A stretch of DNA of 64,000 bases, taken from an uncultured bacterium. GTDB lineage: Bacteria > Bacillota > Clostridia > Lachnospirales > Lachnospiraceae. The DNA lies in the NCBI GenBank assembly GCA_905215405.1, contig CAJMQE010000004.1, forward strand, positions 1 to 64,000. Reading direction: 5' to 3'. How positions within the stretch are numbered: position 1 is the stretch's first letter; every line of letters begins with the position of its first letter. The notes beneath the pieces are model-generated. The model was not told the DNA's origin. It made no database searches and worked only from the letters and a program-made list of their open reading frames with translations. Position numbers and translations under genes: made by a program. Below are positions 37,213 to 46,390 of the stretch, piece by piece.

Positions 37213-37303
37213 ATAAACAATATTTAATTAAATAGTATTTTGACTTTGTTAAAATGCGTTTAGCGGGGATGCAATTAAGGAAGCAGCAAATAGGAGTGGA
37301 AGA

Positions 37304-37741
37304 ATGGAAGACAAATATGAGAGCCTGAAACTGGATAATCAGTTGTGTTTCTCTTTTTATGCAATATCAAGAGAAATTATAAAAATGTACAAGCCTGTAC
37401 TGGATCAGTTTCATCTGACTTATACCCAGTATATTTTAATGCTTGTATTATGGGAAGAAAAAGTAACGACCTGCAAGAGACTTGGTGAAAGGCTGCATCT
37501 CGATTCCGGCACAATTACACCAGTTATAAAAAAACTACAGTCCATGGAACTTTTGACAAAATATCGTTCTAGAGAAGATGATCGTGTAGTCAAAGTAGAA
37601 TTGACGGATAAGGGAAAAGCATTGCAGGAAGAAATGCTTGTCGTACCACAACAGATTCAGTGTGCATGTTGTCTGCATCTGACAGCAGAAGAACTGATCC
37701 AGTTAAAGCCGATTCTGGACAAGATTCTTTCATCCATGTAA
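37304..37741 (+). CDS. ohrR: OhrR-type MarR family peroxide-sensing repressor
   Basis: 145 aa. The N-terminus MEDKYESLKLDNQLCFSFYA closely follows the OhrR pattern, including the reactive cysteine at position 15. The winged helix is LGERLHLDSGTITPVIKKL with wing YRSREDDRVVKVELT. OhrR proteins are dimeric repressors released from DNA when this cysteine is oxidised by organic hydroperoxides or hypochlorite. There are extra cysteines near the C-terminus (QCACC). The usual target, an ohr peroxidase gene, is not here; the downstream genes are a thioredoxin system. Confidence 0.85.
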   Translation: MEDKYESLKLDNQLCFSFYAISREIIKMYKPVLDQFHLTYTQYILMLVLWEEKVTTCKRLGERLHLDSGTITPVIKKLQSMELLTKYRSREDDRVVKVELTDKGKALQEEMLVVPQQIQCACCLHLTAEELIQLKPILDKILSSM

Positions 37742-37875
37742 TAGTTTTTTGAATGGATATCAGTAAAAAACGAATTATCAATCAAAAATGAGATAAATCA
37801 TACAATAGTCCCCCGGAATGAAAAAGAAAATTTACGGCAGACTAGATAATACTAAGGAAAATGAGGTGAAAATTT

Positions 37876-38760
37876 ATGGGCGAAAGATTGGATATTGCGA
37901 TCATAGGAAGCGGGCCAGCGGGACTCTCAGCGGCAATCAATGCAAAGATCAGAAATAAGAAGTTTGTGCTTTTCGGTAGTAAGAATCTGAGCAACAAGCT
38001 TGCAAAAGCTCAGAAGGTCAATAATTATCTTGGCTTTTATGGAAAAAGTGGAAAAGAAGTTGCAGATGAGTTTCAAAGACATCTGGATGCGATGGATATT
38101 TCGGTTACAGAGAAAAGGGTAACTAATATTTATTCGATGGGCGATTATTATTCGATTCTTGCAAATAATGAAATGTATGAGGCGACTTCAGTAATCTTGA
38201 CGACAGGAGTCAACTTTGGAAAACCTTTAAAAGGAGAAGAAGAATTTCTTGGAAAAGGTGTTGGCTATTGTGCGACCTGTGATGCACCGCTCTACAGGGG
38301 CAGAACAGTGACAATCATAGCTTATAGCAGACAGGAAGAGGCAGAAGCTGATTTCGTTGCTGAAATGGCTGCGAAAGTCTACTATGTGCCGATGTATAAA
38401 GGTGATGTGGATGTAAATCAATCAGTAGAAGTGATTCGTGATACACCAGTTGAAATCGTCGGTGATGGTAAAGTGGAAAAACTGATTTTATCAAATCAGG
38501 AAATCCAGACAGATGGAGTTTTTGTTATGAGAGAAAGTGTTGCTCCAGGTCAACTGCTTCCGGGTCTTCAGATTGAGGAAAATTCTGTTCTTGTTGACCG
38601 GAAAATGGCTACAAATCTTGCGGGCTGTTTCGCAGCAGGAGATATTGTCGGAGCACCTTATCAGTATATCAAAGCGGCAGGTGAAGGAAATATAGCGGCA
38701 CTGTCAGCAGTCTCTTATGTAGACGCAAAGAAAAAGCAGACAGAGCTTAAGGCACAATAG
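37876..38760 (+). CDS. Flavin-dependent thioredoxin reductase-like protein lacking the NADPH motif
   Basis: 294 aa, near the usual 300-320. The FAD site IAIIGSGPAGLSAAI (8-22) and the redox motif CATC (132-135, in YCATCDAPLYRG) are intact, and CFAAGDIVGAPYQYIKAAGE is the C-terminal FAD motif. The NADPH-binding GGGxS-type loop is replaced by VTIIAYSRQEEAE (145-157), and the following HRR-type basic motif is also missing (VYYVPMYKGDVDVN). Ferredoxin- or otherwise flavin-reduced thioredoxin reductases of Clostridia show this kind of loss. It is followed 40 bases later by thioredoxin, its presumable substrate. It lies downstream of ohrR, perhaps in the same regulon. Confidence 0.85.
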   Translation: MGERLDIAIIGSGPAGLSAAINAKIRNKKFVLFGSKNLSNKLAKAQKVNNYLGFYGKSGKEVADEFQRHLDAMDISVTEKRVTNIYSMGDYYSILANNEMYEATSVILTTGVNFGKPLKGEEEFLGKGVGYCATCDAPLYRGRTVTIIAYSRQEEAEADFVAEMAAKVYYVPMYKGDVDVNQSVEVIRDTPVEIVGDGKVEKLILSNQEIQTDGVFVMRESVAPGQLLPGLQIEENSVLVDRKMATNLAGCFAAGDIVGAPYQYIKAAGEGNIAALSAVSYVDAKKKQTELKAQ

Positions 38761-38800
38761 GTAGAATGAGAAATTATTGAAATAACAGGAGGAAAAAATA

Positions 38801-39112
38801 ATGGCAAAAATAGTAAATGCATCAGAATTTTATGAAACAATTAAAGAAGGAGTAGTTGTAGCAGATTTCTTCGCTACATGGTGTGGCCCATGCAAGATGA
38901 TGGCACCTGCTTTTGAAGAACTGGGAACAGAGATGGAAGGCAAAGCAGAATTTGTTAAAGTGGATATCGATAATAGTCCGGAAGTTGCACAGGAATATGG
39001 TGTGACAATGGTTCCAACACTTGCAGTATTTAAAGATGGAAAAATCGTGGATACAATGATTGGACTTACTCCAAAAGAAACACTGAAAGCAGCAGTTGAG
39101 AAGCAGTTATAA
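38801..39112 (+). CDS. trxA: Thioredoxin
   Basis: 103 aa with ATWCGPCKMM (WCGPC active site at about 28-32), VDIDNSPEVAQEYGVTMVPT (cis-proline before T) and a typical length. It reduces protein disulfides in the cytoplasm and should be reduced by the adjacent reductase. AGGAGG lies upstream of ATG 38801. Confidence 0.95.
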   Translation: MAKIVNASEFYETIKEGVVVADFFATWCGPCKMMAPAFEELGTEMEGKAEFVKVDIDNSPEVAQEYGVTMVPTLAVFKDGKIVDTMIGLTPKETLKAAVEKQL

Positions 39113-39127
39113 AAATGATGTATTTTG

Positions 39128-39170
39128 GATCACCGGTTTTATGTAAAAATAATACCGGTGGTCTTTTTTT
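39128..39170 (+). terminator. Intrinsic terminator after trxA
   Basis: GATCACCGGT pairs with ACCGGTGGTC (one wobble), followed by seven T. Confidence 0.9.
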
Positions 39171-39241
39171 ATCTGTCCGATTTGGCGAAAGAGTGGTAAA
39201 ATAGACAGAAAAGATACGGTTAGAAATGGAAAGGGGAAACT

Positions 39242-40378
39242 ATGAACAAAAGTGATTTGAGCAGAGATTATTTCATGCTGAAGGGACCACTGGGACGGCA
39301 GGGGTATGACTGGTGGTGGCATTCATTTACCGGAATCAGCGAGAAGACAGGAGAAGAAAAATCGTTCTTTATTGAATTCTTTACCTGTAATCCACAGCTG
39401 GCAGAAAAAGAACCGGTACTTGGGCAGCTGCCTGAGAATAGAATGGCTGGCAAGAAGCCTTCGTATGTCATGGTCAAGGCAGGCTGGTGGGGCAAAGATG
39501 CCACACAGCTTCATCGCTTTTTCCCCTGGAAAACGGGAATCATTGAAAATAGTCCGTCATTTACCATTCAGGTCGACGACTGCTGGCTGTCAGAGCATCA
39601 TACCAGAGGTAGTGTGTCGGTAAGCAGAACGCAGGCGGAGCAGGTTGCCTATATGTCAGATAGCGGATCAATGGAATGGGATCTGATGATTCATAAACAG
39701 GTGGCTTTTCATGTGGGATATGGAGCAGGCAGGCTGTTTCGAGGCTTGAACGCATTTGAAATGTACTGGCATGCACAGGGCATGAAGACCCGGTATGAAG
39801 GAACGATTACTGCAAATGGGGAAAAGTTCGTGGTTAAGCCGGATTGTTCGTATGGATATGCAGATAAGAACTGGGGCAGTGATTTTACTAGTCCATGGGT
39901 ATGGCTTTCATCCAACGATCTCTACAGCAGAAAGTATCAGAAACAATTGAAAAATAGTGTATTTGACATAGGTGGAGGAAGACCGAAGGTATTTGGTATT
40001 CCGCTGAATCGTAAGTTGCTCGGAGCATTTTACTATGAGGGTCGGAATTTTGAGTTTAATTTCTCTAAATTCTGGACACATGCAAAGACAGAATTTCAAT
40101 GTAAAGAAACAAATGAACTGCTGATCTGGAAAGTACGTATGGAAACGGACAAAGCATTAATGAAATTGGAGATCCATTGCAGAAAAGAGCAGATGCTGCT
40201 GGTCAATTATGAAGCACCGGATGGAACGAAGCGGCACGATCGTCTGTGGAATGGTGGAACTGGTACAGGGCGAATCAAACTCTATGAAAAACGAGATGGA
40301 AAACTACATCTGATCGACGACATGGATGTGCGCCATACCGGTTGTGAATTCGGCGAATACGCCCATGCGCATGAATAA
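39242..40378 (+). CDS. Tocopherol cyclase family protein
   Basis: 378 aa. The pattern resembles the tocopherol cyclase/CrtC-like double-lipocalin fold: YFMLKGPLGRQGYDWWWHSF at the start, RTYEG-like MKTRYEGTITANGEKFVVKP, and the hallmark GYADKNWGSDFTSPWVWLSS. In plants and cyanobacteria the family closes the chromanol ring of vitamin E. Anaerobic gut bacteria do not make tocopherol, so a different hydrophobic substrate or a binding role is likely. No signal peptide. ATG 39242 follows GGAAAGGGG. Family assignment is from motif recognition; the role is unknown. Confidence 0.75.
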   Translation: MNKSDLSRDYFMLKGPLGRQGYDWWWHSFTGISEKTGEEKSFFIEFFTCNPQLAEKEPVLGQLPENRMAGKKPSYVMVKAGWWGKDATQLHRFFPWKTGIIENSPSFTIQVDDCWLSEHHTRGSVSVSRTQAEQVAYMSDSGSMEWDLMIHKQVAFHVGYGAGRLFRGLNAFEMYWHAQGMKTRYEGTITANGEKFVVKPDCSYGYADKNWGSDFTSPWVWLSSNDLYSRKYQKQLKNSVFDIGGGRPKVFGIPLNRKLLGAFYYEGRNFEFNFSKFWTHAKTEFQCKETNELLIWKVRMETDKALMKLEIHCRKEQMLLVNYEAPDGTKRHDRLWNGGTGTGRIKLYEKRDGKLHLIDDMDVRHTGCEFGEYAHAHE

Positions 40379-40433
40379 TTCCCTTTAAATTCGTCCATTA
40401 TTATTGGTAGGTAATAATGGAGGAGAAATGGTT

Positions 40434-41789
40434 ATGAATGCAAAGTATCAGGATATGTATAAAGGGCTGATAAAGGCTTACTATGACAGAACATTTGAGA
40501 CGGAACTTGCAAAAATATTGGAAGAAGCAGATGATCGACAGGAAGTATTACAGGTCATTGCAACGCTTAGCGGAATCGAAGATATACCAGAGGAACTTTC
40601 CGCAAACGATCATCAGTTCATAAATGCGGTGATAAGCGCAATTACCAGAAATGAGGTACGCGAAAAGATAGTCAGAAAGGTCGGCACCTGTAGTAAGGAC
40701 TGTGAAACAAAGGATGGCCGGAGCAAATGTATGAATGTTTGCCCATTTGATGCCATTGTCAGAGTGGATGAAACTTCGGACAAAAAAATAGATGAAGAAC
40801 TCTGCATGTCATGCGGCCGATGTGTCAATGTATGTGAGAACGGACACTTTCAGGATGTACCACAGGCACTGCCATTAGTCGAAATGATGAAACAGCATAA
40901 AAAAGTCTATGCAATCGTAGCACCTGCAATTGCAGGTCAGTTCGGAAAAGACGTGACACTGGATCAGTTGCGTGAAGCATTTATTAAGATTGGATTTACG
41001 GATATGGTAGAGGTGGCTATGGCTGCCGATGTCCTCAGTATGAAAGAGGCTATGGAATATAACGAGCTGGTTACAGAAGAAGGCGATTTTATGATCACTT
41101 CCTGTTGCTGTCCAATGTGGATCGCAATGTTAAGGAAACTCTATAATGATTTGATTCCAGAAATCAGTCCTTCCGTTTCACCGATGGTTGCAATGGGAAG
41201 AATCCTGAAAAAACTGGAGTCGGAGGCAAAGGTGGTATTTGTCGGACCGTGTATTGCAAAGAAGGCAGAGGCCAAGGAGCCAGATATCTGTGATGCGGTG
41301 GATCATGTACTGACATTTGAGGAAACAAAACTACTGTTTGAGGCATATCACATTGATGTCACGAAATTGCATGGAGTACCTACTGTAGATTATGCGTCTG
41401 CAGGTGGTAGACTGTATGCAAGAGCCGGAGGAGTCAGCCAGGCAATCTGGGATATTATCGATGAAATGTATCCGGAAAAGAGAAAATTATTCAGTTCGGT
41501 ACATGTGGATGGAATTCCTGATTGCAAAAAGATCTTAAAGGAACTCGAGGATGGAACGGTAAGAGCTAGTTTTATTGAAGGAATGGGCTGCAAAGGTGGT
41601 TGTGTTGGTGGACCTAAAAGAATTATTCCTGTCGAAGAGGGAACACAGTGCGTGAACAATAAGGCAAGGGATTCAGCAATCAAGATGCCAATGCACAGCG
41701 CGGTGATCATCCGGCTTTTGAATGAAATCGGAATACGCGACCTGCAGGCATTGCGGGATGATCATTCCATGTTCGAACGCAAATTCTGA
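40434..41789 (+). CDS. FeFe-hydrogenase catalytic-domain protein
   Basis: Start set at ATG 40434, eight bases after GGAGGAG; ATG 40428 is too close to it. 451 aa. A 2x4Fe-4S ferredoxin-like region (CETKDGRSKCMNVCPF; CMSCGRCVNVC) precedes the H-cluster domain. The three H-cluster loops are TSCCCPMW (222-229), GPCIAKKAE (Cys273) and EGMGCKGGCVGG (Cys386, Cys390). L1 has an extra cysteine and L2 begins GPC rather than MPC, unlike fermentative group A enzymes. I recall similar L1 variants in group B enzymes, but subgroup needs a tree. It handles H2 evolution or uptake with ferredoxin; no diaphorase subunits are adjacent. Confidence 0.85.
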   Translation: MNAKYQDMYKGLIKAYYDRTFETELAKILEEADDRQEVLQVIATLSGIEDIPEELSANDHQFINAVISAITRNEVREKIVRKVGTCSKDCETKDGRSKCMNVCPFDAIVRVDETSDKKIDEELCMSCGRCVNVCENGHFQDVPQALPLVEMMKQHKKVYAIVAPAIAGQFGKDVTLDQLREAFIKIGFTDMVEVAMAADVLSMKEAMEYNELVTEEGDFMITSCCCPMWIAMLRKLYNDLIPEISPSVSPMVAMGRILKKLESEAKVVFVGPCIAKKAEAKEPDICDAVDHVLTFEETKLLFEAYHIDVTKLHGVPTVDYASAGGRLYARAGGVSQAIWDIIDEMYPEKRKLFSSVHVDGIPDCKKILKELEDGTVRASFIEGMGCKGGCVGGPKRIIPVEEGTQCVNNKARDSAIKMPMHSAVIIRLLNEIGIRDLQALRDDHSMFERKF

Positions 41790-41870
41790 CTTTTTATAAC
41801 AAATCTGTACATTTTTCATAAGAATGTTATGGTAAATTAGTGCTTTAATACAGAAAAGTATGCTGTATGG

Positions 41871-41899
41871 TTTACAAAGTCTTCCAAATGCATTATAAT
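41871..41899 (+). promoter_or_regulatory. Promoter of the isocitrate dehydrogenase gene
   Basis: TTTACA (41871-41876) and TATAAT (41894-41899) with a 17-bp spacer, 37 bases before the start codon. Confidence 0.75.
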
Positions 41900-41935
41900 A
41901 AGAAACTATAAAATTTAAGGAAGAGGAGATATCAC

Positions 41936-43147
41936 ATGGCAAAAATTAAAATGACGACACCACTTGTTGAGATGGACGGAGACGAAATGACAAGAATTCT
42001 CTGGAAGATGATCAAAGACGAACTTTTGACACCTTTTATCGATCTGAAAACAGAGTATTATGATCTTGGTCTTAAGTACAGAAATGAAACAAACGATCAG
42101 GTTACGATTGATTCAGCAGAAGCAACGAAGAAATATGGCGTTGCTGTAAAATGTGCGACAATCACACCTAATACAGCCAGAATGACCGAATACGATCTGA
42201 AAGAAATGTATAAGAGTCCAAATGGTACAATCAGAGCTATTCTTGACGGTACAGTTTTCCGTGCACCAATTATCGTAAAAGGTATTGAACCACTTGTTAA
42301 GAACTGGAAAAAGCCAATTACGATCGCAAGACATGCTTATGGCGACGTTTATAAGGGCGTGGAAATGAAGATCCCTGCTGCTGGTAAGACTGAACTGGTC
42401 TATACTGCAGAAGATGGAACACAGACAAAAGAACTGATCCATGACTTTAAGAGTGCCGGAATCATTCAGGGTATGCATAATATCAATGATTCAATTGAAA
42501 GCTTTGCAAGAAGCTGCTTTAATTTTGCCATTGATACAAAACAGGATCTGTGGTTCGCGACAAAAGATACCATCTCCAAAAAATACGACCATACATTCAA
42601 AGATATCTTCCAGGAGATCTTTGATAAAGAATATGCAGATAAATTCAAAGAACTTGGAATTGTATATTTCTACACACTGATCGATGATGCCGTAGCAAGA
42701 GTTATGCGTTCAGAAGGTGGTTATATCTGGGCATGTAAGAACTATGATGGTGATGTCATGTCCGATATGGTCGCAACAGCATTTGGTTCACTTGCCATGA
42801 TGACTTCTGTACTGGTTTCTCCTCACGGATATTATGAATATGAGGCTGCACATGGTACTGTTCAGCGTCATTATTACAAACATCTGAAAGGAGAGGAAAC
42901 TTCTACAAATTCAGTTGCAACAATCTTTGCATGGACCGGAGCACTTAGAAAACGTGGTGAGATCGATGGAATCAAAGAGCTGGAAGAATTTGCAGATAAG
43001 TTAGAGCAGGCTTCTATCAGAACAATTGAAGAAGGTAAGATGACAAAGGATCTTGCCCTTATTACAACAATTGATAATCCAACTGTACTGAACAGTGAGG
43101 ATTTCATTAAGGCAATCAGAGCAACCATTGAAGGCATGCTTGCTTAA
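41936..43147 (+). CDS. icd: Isocitrate dehydrogenase (NADP+), eukaryote-type
   Basis: 403 aa. The N-terminal [20 protein letters not shown] and the substrate segment [19 protein letters not shown] are those of the homodimeric type II NADP enzymes rather than the E. coli type. [20 protein letters not shown] supplies the metal-binding aspartates and [13 protein letters not shown] the NADP site. It oxidatively decarboxylates isocitrate to 2-oxoglutarate, feeding glutamate synthesis in an organism likely to lack a full TCA cycle. GGAAGAGGAG precedes ATG 41936. Confidence 0.96.
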   Translation: MAKIKMTTPLVEMDGDEMTRILWKMIKDELLTPFIDLKTEYYDLGLKYRNETNDQVTIDSAEATKKYGVAVKCATITPNTARMTEYDLKEMYKSPNGTIRAILDGTVFRAPIIVKGIEPLVKNWKKPITIARHAYGDVYKGVEMKIPAAGKTELVYTAEDGTQTKELIHDFKSAGIIQGMHNINDSIESFARSCFNFAIDTKQDLWFATKDTISKKYDHTFKDIFQEIFDKEYADKFKELGIVYFYTLIDDAVARVMRSEGGYIWACKNYDGDVMSDMVATAFGSLAMMTSVLVSPHGYYEYEAAHGTVQRHYYKHLKGEETSTNSVATIFAWTGALRKRGEIDGIKELEEFADKLEQASIRTIEEGKMTKDLALITTIDNPTVLNSEDFIKAIRATIEGMLA

Positions 43148-43187
43148 TTTAAAAAAGATAAAGTGATTTATTTCGGAGGTTATAGTA

Positions 43188-43778
43188 ATGAAATTTGAAA
43201 TACGGGATTTATTTAAAATTCCCAACATCCTATGTTATATCAGAATAATTCTTGTCCCGGTGTTCTGCTGGTTATTCTTTTCGGCTGATGAATCCGGAGA
43301 CTATCTGCTTGCAGCAGGAATTGTTATAATCTCCGGAATAACGGACTTTTTAGATGGACAGATCGCAAGAAGATGTCATATGATCACAGACCTGGGGAAG
43401 ATAATCGATCCATTTGCGGACAAGCTGATGCAGTTCGCAATGCTGGTCTGTCTGACACTCAAGGTACGGTATATGTATGTTCTTGTTATCTACCTGGTCA
43501 TCAAGGAAGTTACTATGGCAGTAACGGGACTTGTTGTCTATAAAAAATACAATAAAAGGCTCAATGGTGCAAAGTGGTATGGAAAAGTCTGTACGGCAGT
43601 ATTGTATCTGGTCATGATCTCAATGGTAGCAATTCCGGAAATGGGCGCACGTATGCAGGCAATCCTTCTTACGTTATGTGCAGCAGTACTGACGCTGGCG
43701 TTTTTCATGTATATCAGGATCTACATAAAGATGATTCGTGACACGAAGGCTGGAAAAAAGGAATTCGCAATCTACTAA
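43188..43778 (+). CDS. CDP-alcohol phosphatidyltransferase (PgsA-like)
   Basis: 196 aa, about five membrane helices. The catalytic motif DFLDGQIARRCHMITDLGKI continuing to DPFADK fits D-x2-DG-x2-AR-x8-G-x3-D-x3-D. KIPNILCYIRIILVPVF is the usual N-terminal sequence of PgsA. It probably makes phosphatidylglycerophosphate from CDP-diacylglycerol and glycerol-3-phosphate; other alcohol acceptors are possible, since a housekeeping copy may exist elsewhere. Starts 41 bases after icd and may be co-transcribed. Confidence 0.88.
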   Translation: MKFEIRDLFKIPNILCYIRIILVPVFCWLFFSADESGDYLLAAGIVIISGITDFLDGQIARRCHMITDLGKIIDPFADKLMQFAMLVCLTLKVRYMYVLVIYLVIKEVTMAVTGLVVYKKYNKRLNGAKWYGKVCTAVLYLVMISMVAIPEMGARMQAILLTLCAAVLTLAFFMYIRIYIKMIRDTKAGKKEFAIY

Positions 43779-43837
43779 AAGCATTTATAAATGTACAGAC
43801 TGACAATTGGTTAAATTTTTCAATATAAAAAAATATA

Positions 43838-43866
43838 TTGTAATTTACACTCTTATGTAATAAAAT
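43838..43866 (+). promoter_or_regulatory. Probable promoter of the CmpB-like gene
   Basis: TTGTAA (43838-43843) and TAAAAT (43861-43866), spacer 17 bp. Confidence 0.55.
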
Positions 43867-43917
43867 AACAATAAACGCTTTATAAAATTTTTATATTTAT
43901 TGTTGAGGAGAGTTTCT

Positions 43918-44484
43918 ATGTTAGGGTATTATTTTCATGGTATGAATGTGAATCAGTTCGCATTATGGTTCTTTATATATAGTTTCCTTGGTTGGTGTAT
44001 GGAATGTGTTGTAATCAGACACGAACTGGGAAGATGGGAAAATCGTGGCTTTGCCAAGATGCCATTTTGCGTTATTTATGGTTTTGGCGTATTTATTGCC
44101 TATCATCTTTTTGCGCCAATACAGAATAATTTTGTAGCGATCTTTGTTGCAGGCGCAATCTGTGCAACAATATTTGAATATATCGTTGCTCAAGTTATGC
44201 TCAGACTTTTTGGCGAAGTCTGGTGGAATTATGATCACAAAAAAATTAATTATAAAGGGATACTTTGTCTGGATTCTACAATCGGATGGGGTGTACTTGC
44301 ATTATTTATTTTTGGATTCCTGAATCACGTGATTGAAGGATTTGTTATGAATCTGAACAATAATTTTGTAGTGGTAGTCAGCACTATACTTGTTATTAGC
44401 TATGTACTGGATTTTACTTATCACTTTACAAAATCAATTCTTGCAAAGAAAAATATATCTGGAATTGAAAAGAGTTTTGAATAG
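43918..44484 (+). CDS. Putative ABC transporter permease (CmpB-like membrane protein)
   Basis: 188 aa. Start at ATG 43918 with GAGGAG seven bases upstream. Five or so helices with FIYSFLGWCMECVVIRHELG, then RWENRGFAKMPFCVIYGFG; this Trp-Cys-Glu and G-F pattern is typical of the ABC_trans_CmpB membrane family found throughout Clostridia. No ATPase gene is near, and the permease label of the family is not experimentally supported. Confidence 0.78.
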   Translation: MLGYYFHGMNVNQFALWFFIYSFLGWCMECVVIRHELGRWENRGFAKMPFCVIYGFGVFIAYHLFAPIQNNFVAIFVAGAICATIFEYIVAQVMLRLFGEVWWNYDHKKINYKGILCLDSTIGWGVLALFIFGFLNHVIEGFVMNLNNNFVVVVSTILVISYVLDFTYHFTKSILAKKNISGIEKSFE

Positions 44485-44504
44485 AATTTTACATGAGCGC
44501 AAGG

Positions 44505-44534
44505 AGGATGTCTCTTAGAGGGACATCCTTTTTT
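44505..44534 (+). terminator. Intrinsic terminator
   Basis: AGGATGTC pairs with GACATCCT, followed by six T. Confidence 0.82.
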
Positions 44535-44581
44535 GCCACAATGAGAGAATATATGCATGAAGGTGCAATTAAGGTGGTTAT

Positions 44582-46390
44582 ATGAACAGATTGTTTGGTG
44601 AGGACTGGGAGTTATTTAAAAATGGTGGCAGAAAACTGGTCCTGTTCGAAGTGGCATATAAAATGATCGTAACAACAATTCTTTATCCGTTATTGTTGTT
44701 ATTGCTATATGCAGGGTTAAAGATCGCAGGGGTACACTATCTGACAAATGAATATATAGCGAGATTTGCCACGAACCCGTTTGTGATTTTAACACTTTTG
44801 GCAGGCATTCTTCTTGCAGGAGCATATCTGATCTATGAAATGATATTTATATCTTTGTGTTATGAATTTAAAATGAAGGATAAGGATGTATCATTTCTTG
44901 AAAATATTGTTACATCTGCACGTATCTTTAAGGGGATTTTTAACAGAAAGAACTGGCTACTAGCTCCATTTGCAGTGCTATCCTGTTTTACATTAAATAT
45001 TGTAGTTGTAATTAATGTTATTTTTTCTGGCGCGAACAATCAGTTATGGAAGACTTATGCATCACAGATACCGTTTGAAATCTGGATTCTGATTATTCTT
45101 CTTGGAGCTGGAGTTCTTTTCTTGGTAATCGCCGGATGCTTTTCAATCAACGAGTTCGTTCTGGAAGGCAAGACATTTCGAAAGTCATTTAAGAAGAGCT
45201 GCCAGTTGGTTAGACAGAATCTGTTTCGCGTTGTATTTACACTGATCTTTTATAATCTGTGTATTCTGGCACTGATCGGGGTAATCTATGTAGTGCTGTC
45301 CGTGATTCTGATTGCGGGTGTCAGATTGCTGAATCTTGCATACATAGGAAGTGCGGTTTACCTTTCAACGCTCAGAACAATCCGGGCAGGCATAAAATTA
45401 CTTCTTTGCTATCTGGCGGTGCCATGCTCGTATACGGTTGTCAGTCGTTTGTATTACAGAGTATGTAAAGATGATGAATATCAGTTTGAACCAGTTCGGA
45501 TAGTGGAAAAGAGACCGATAAGAAATAGGTTGGTATGCACCTGGATTCTAATATTTTCAATTATTATCAATATAGTGTATGTGATATCAGCATTTAATCT
45601 GAATCCATTTGATAAAGTGGCAATATTCAGTGGGGTTCAGATCTCGTCTCATCGTGGTAATTCAAAGGATGCACCAGAGAATACGATGGCTGCGTTTGAA
45701 AAGGCGATTCAGGATATGACGGATTATATTGAGCTGGATGTGCAGCAGACAAGTGACGGTGCGGTCATTGTTATGCATGATTCTAGCGTGAAACGTACGA
45801 CTGGTGTTGATAAAGAGGTCTGGGAGCTGACACTCGACGAGGTGAAACAGCTTGATGCAGGTTCGTCATTTTCACCGGAATATGCAGGAGAACCGGTCCC
45901 TACACTTGATGAAGTGATTAAAATGGTCAAGGGCAAAGCGAAGCTCAACATTGAGATAAAACCGAATAGTCATGATGTGAATATGGCGGAAAGTGTTGCT
46001 CAGATTATTGAAGATAATGATTTTACCGGAGAGTGTGTCGTGACTTCGTTCGATTATCAGACGCTTAAGGAGATCAAACAGATCAATCCGGATATTGAAG
46101 TCGGGTATATTCTGTCTGTAGCGTATGGAGATTTTTACAATATGGATGATGTTGATGTGTTCAGTGTAAATGCATCCTTCCTTACGAAGCGAACGATTGA
46201 TGCCATTCATAAATCTGGCAAGCGGGTATTTGCATGGACGGTCAACAATGAGACATCTATGAAGAATCTGGCAAATAAGGGAGTGGATAATATTATTACG
46301 GATGATCCAATTACTGCCAGGGAAGTAATTTACTCGAGGAATACGAGCGAGACTTTGAGGAATATGCTGAATTATGTCTTCAACAAGTAA
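44582..46390 (+). CDS. Membrane-embedded glycerophosphodiester phosphodiesterase
   Basis: 602 aa. The N-terminal ~340 residues contain about eight membrane helices (GDPD membrane domain), the rest is a GDPD TIM barrel: ISSHRGNSKDAPENTMAAFE (catalytic His-Arg and Glu), YIELDVQQTSDGAVIVMHD (metal Glu, Asp and catalytic His), LNIEIKPN and VFAWTVNNE. It hydrolyses glycerophosphodiesters, or possibly lipoteichoic acid-type polymers, to glycerol-3-phosphate and an alcohol. Full length, comparable to other fused GDPDs of Firmicutes. Its stop codon lies at the outer edge of the palindromic element 46389-46518. Confidence 0.93.
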   Translation: MNRLFGEDWELFKNGGRKLVLFEVAYKMIVTTILYPLLLLLLYAGLKIAGVHYLTNEYIARFATNPFVILTLLAGILLAGAYLIYEMIFISLCYEFKMKDKDVSFLENIVTSARIFKGIFNRKNWLLAPFAVLSCFTLNIVVVINVIFSGANNQLWKTYASQIPFEIWILIILLGAGVLFLVIAGCFSINEFVLEGKTFRKSFKKSCQLVRQNLFRVVFTLIFYNLCILALIGVIYVVLSVILIAGVRLLNLAYIGSAVYLSTLRTIRAGIKLLLCYLAVPCSYTVVSRLYYRVCKDDEYQFEPVRIVEKRPIRNRLVCTWILIFSIIINIVYVISAFNLNPFDKVAIFSGVQISSHRGNSKDAPENTMAAFEKAIQDMTDYIELDVQQTSDGAVIVMHDSSVKRTTGVDKEVWELTLDEVKQLDAGSSFSPEYAGEPVPTLDEVIKMVKGKAKLNIEIKPNSHDVNMAESVAQIIEDNDFTGECVVTSFDYQTLKEIKQINPDIEVGYILSVAYGDFYNMDDVDVFSVNASFLTKRTIDAIHKSGKRVFAWTVNNETSMKNLANKGVDNIITDDPITAREVIYSRNTSETLRNMLNYVFNK

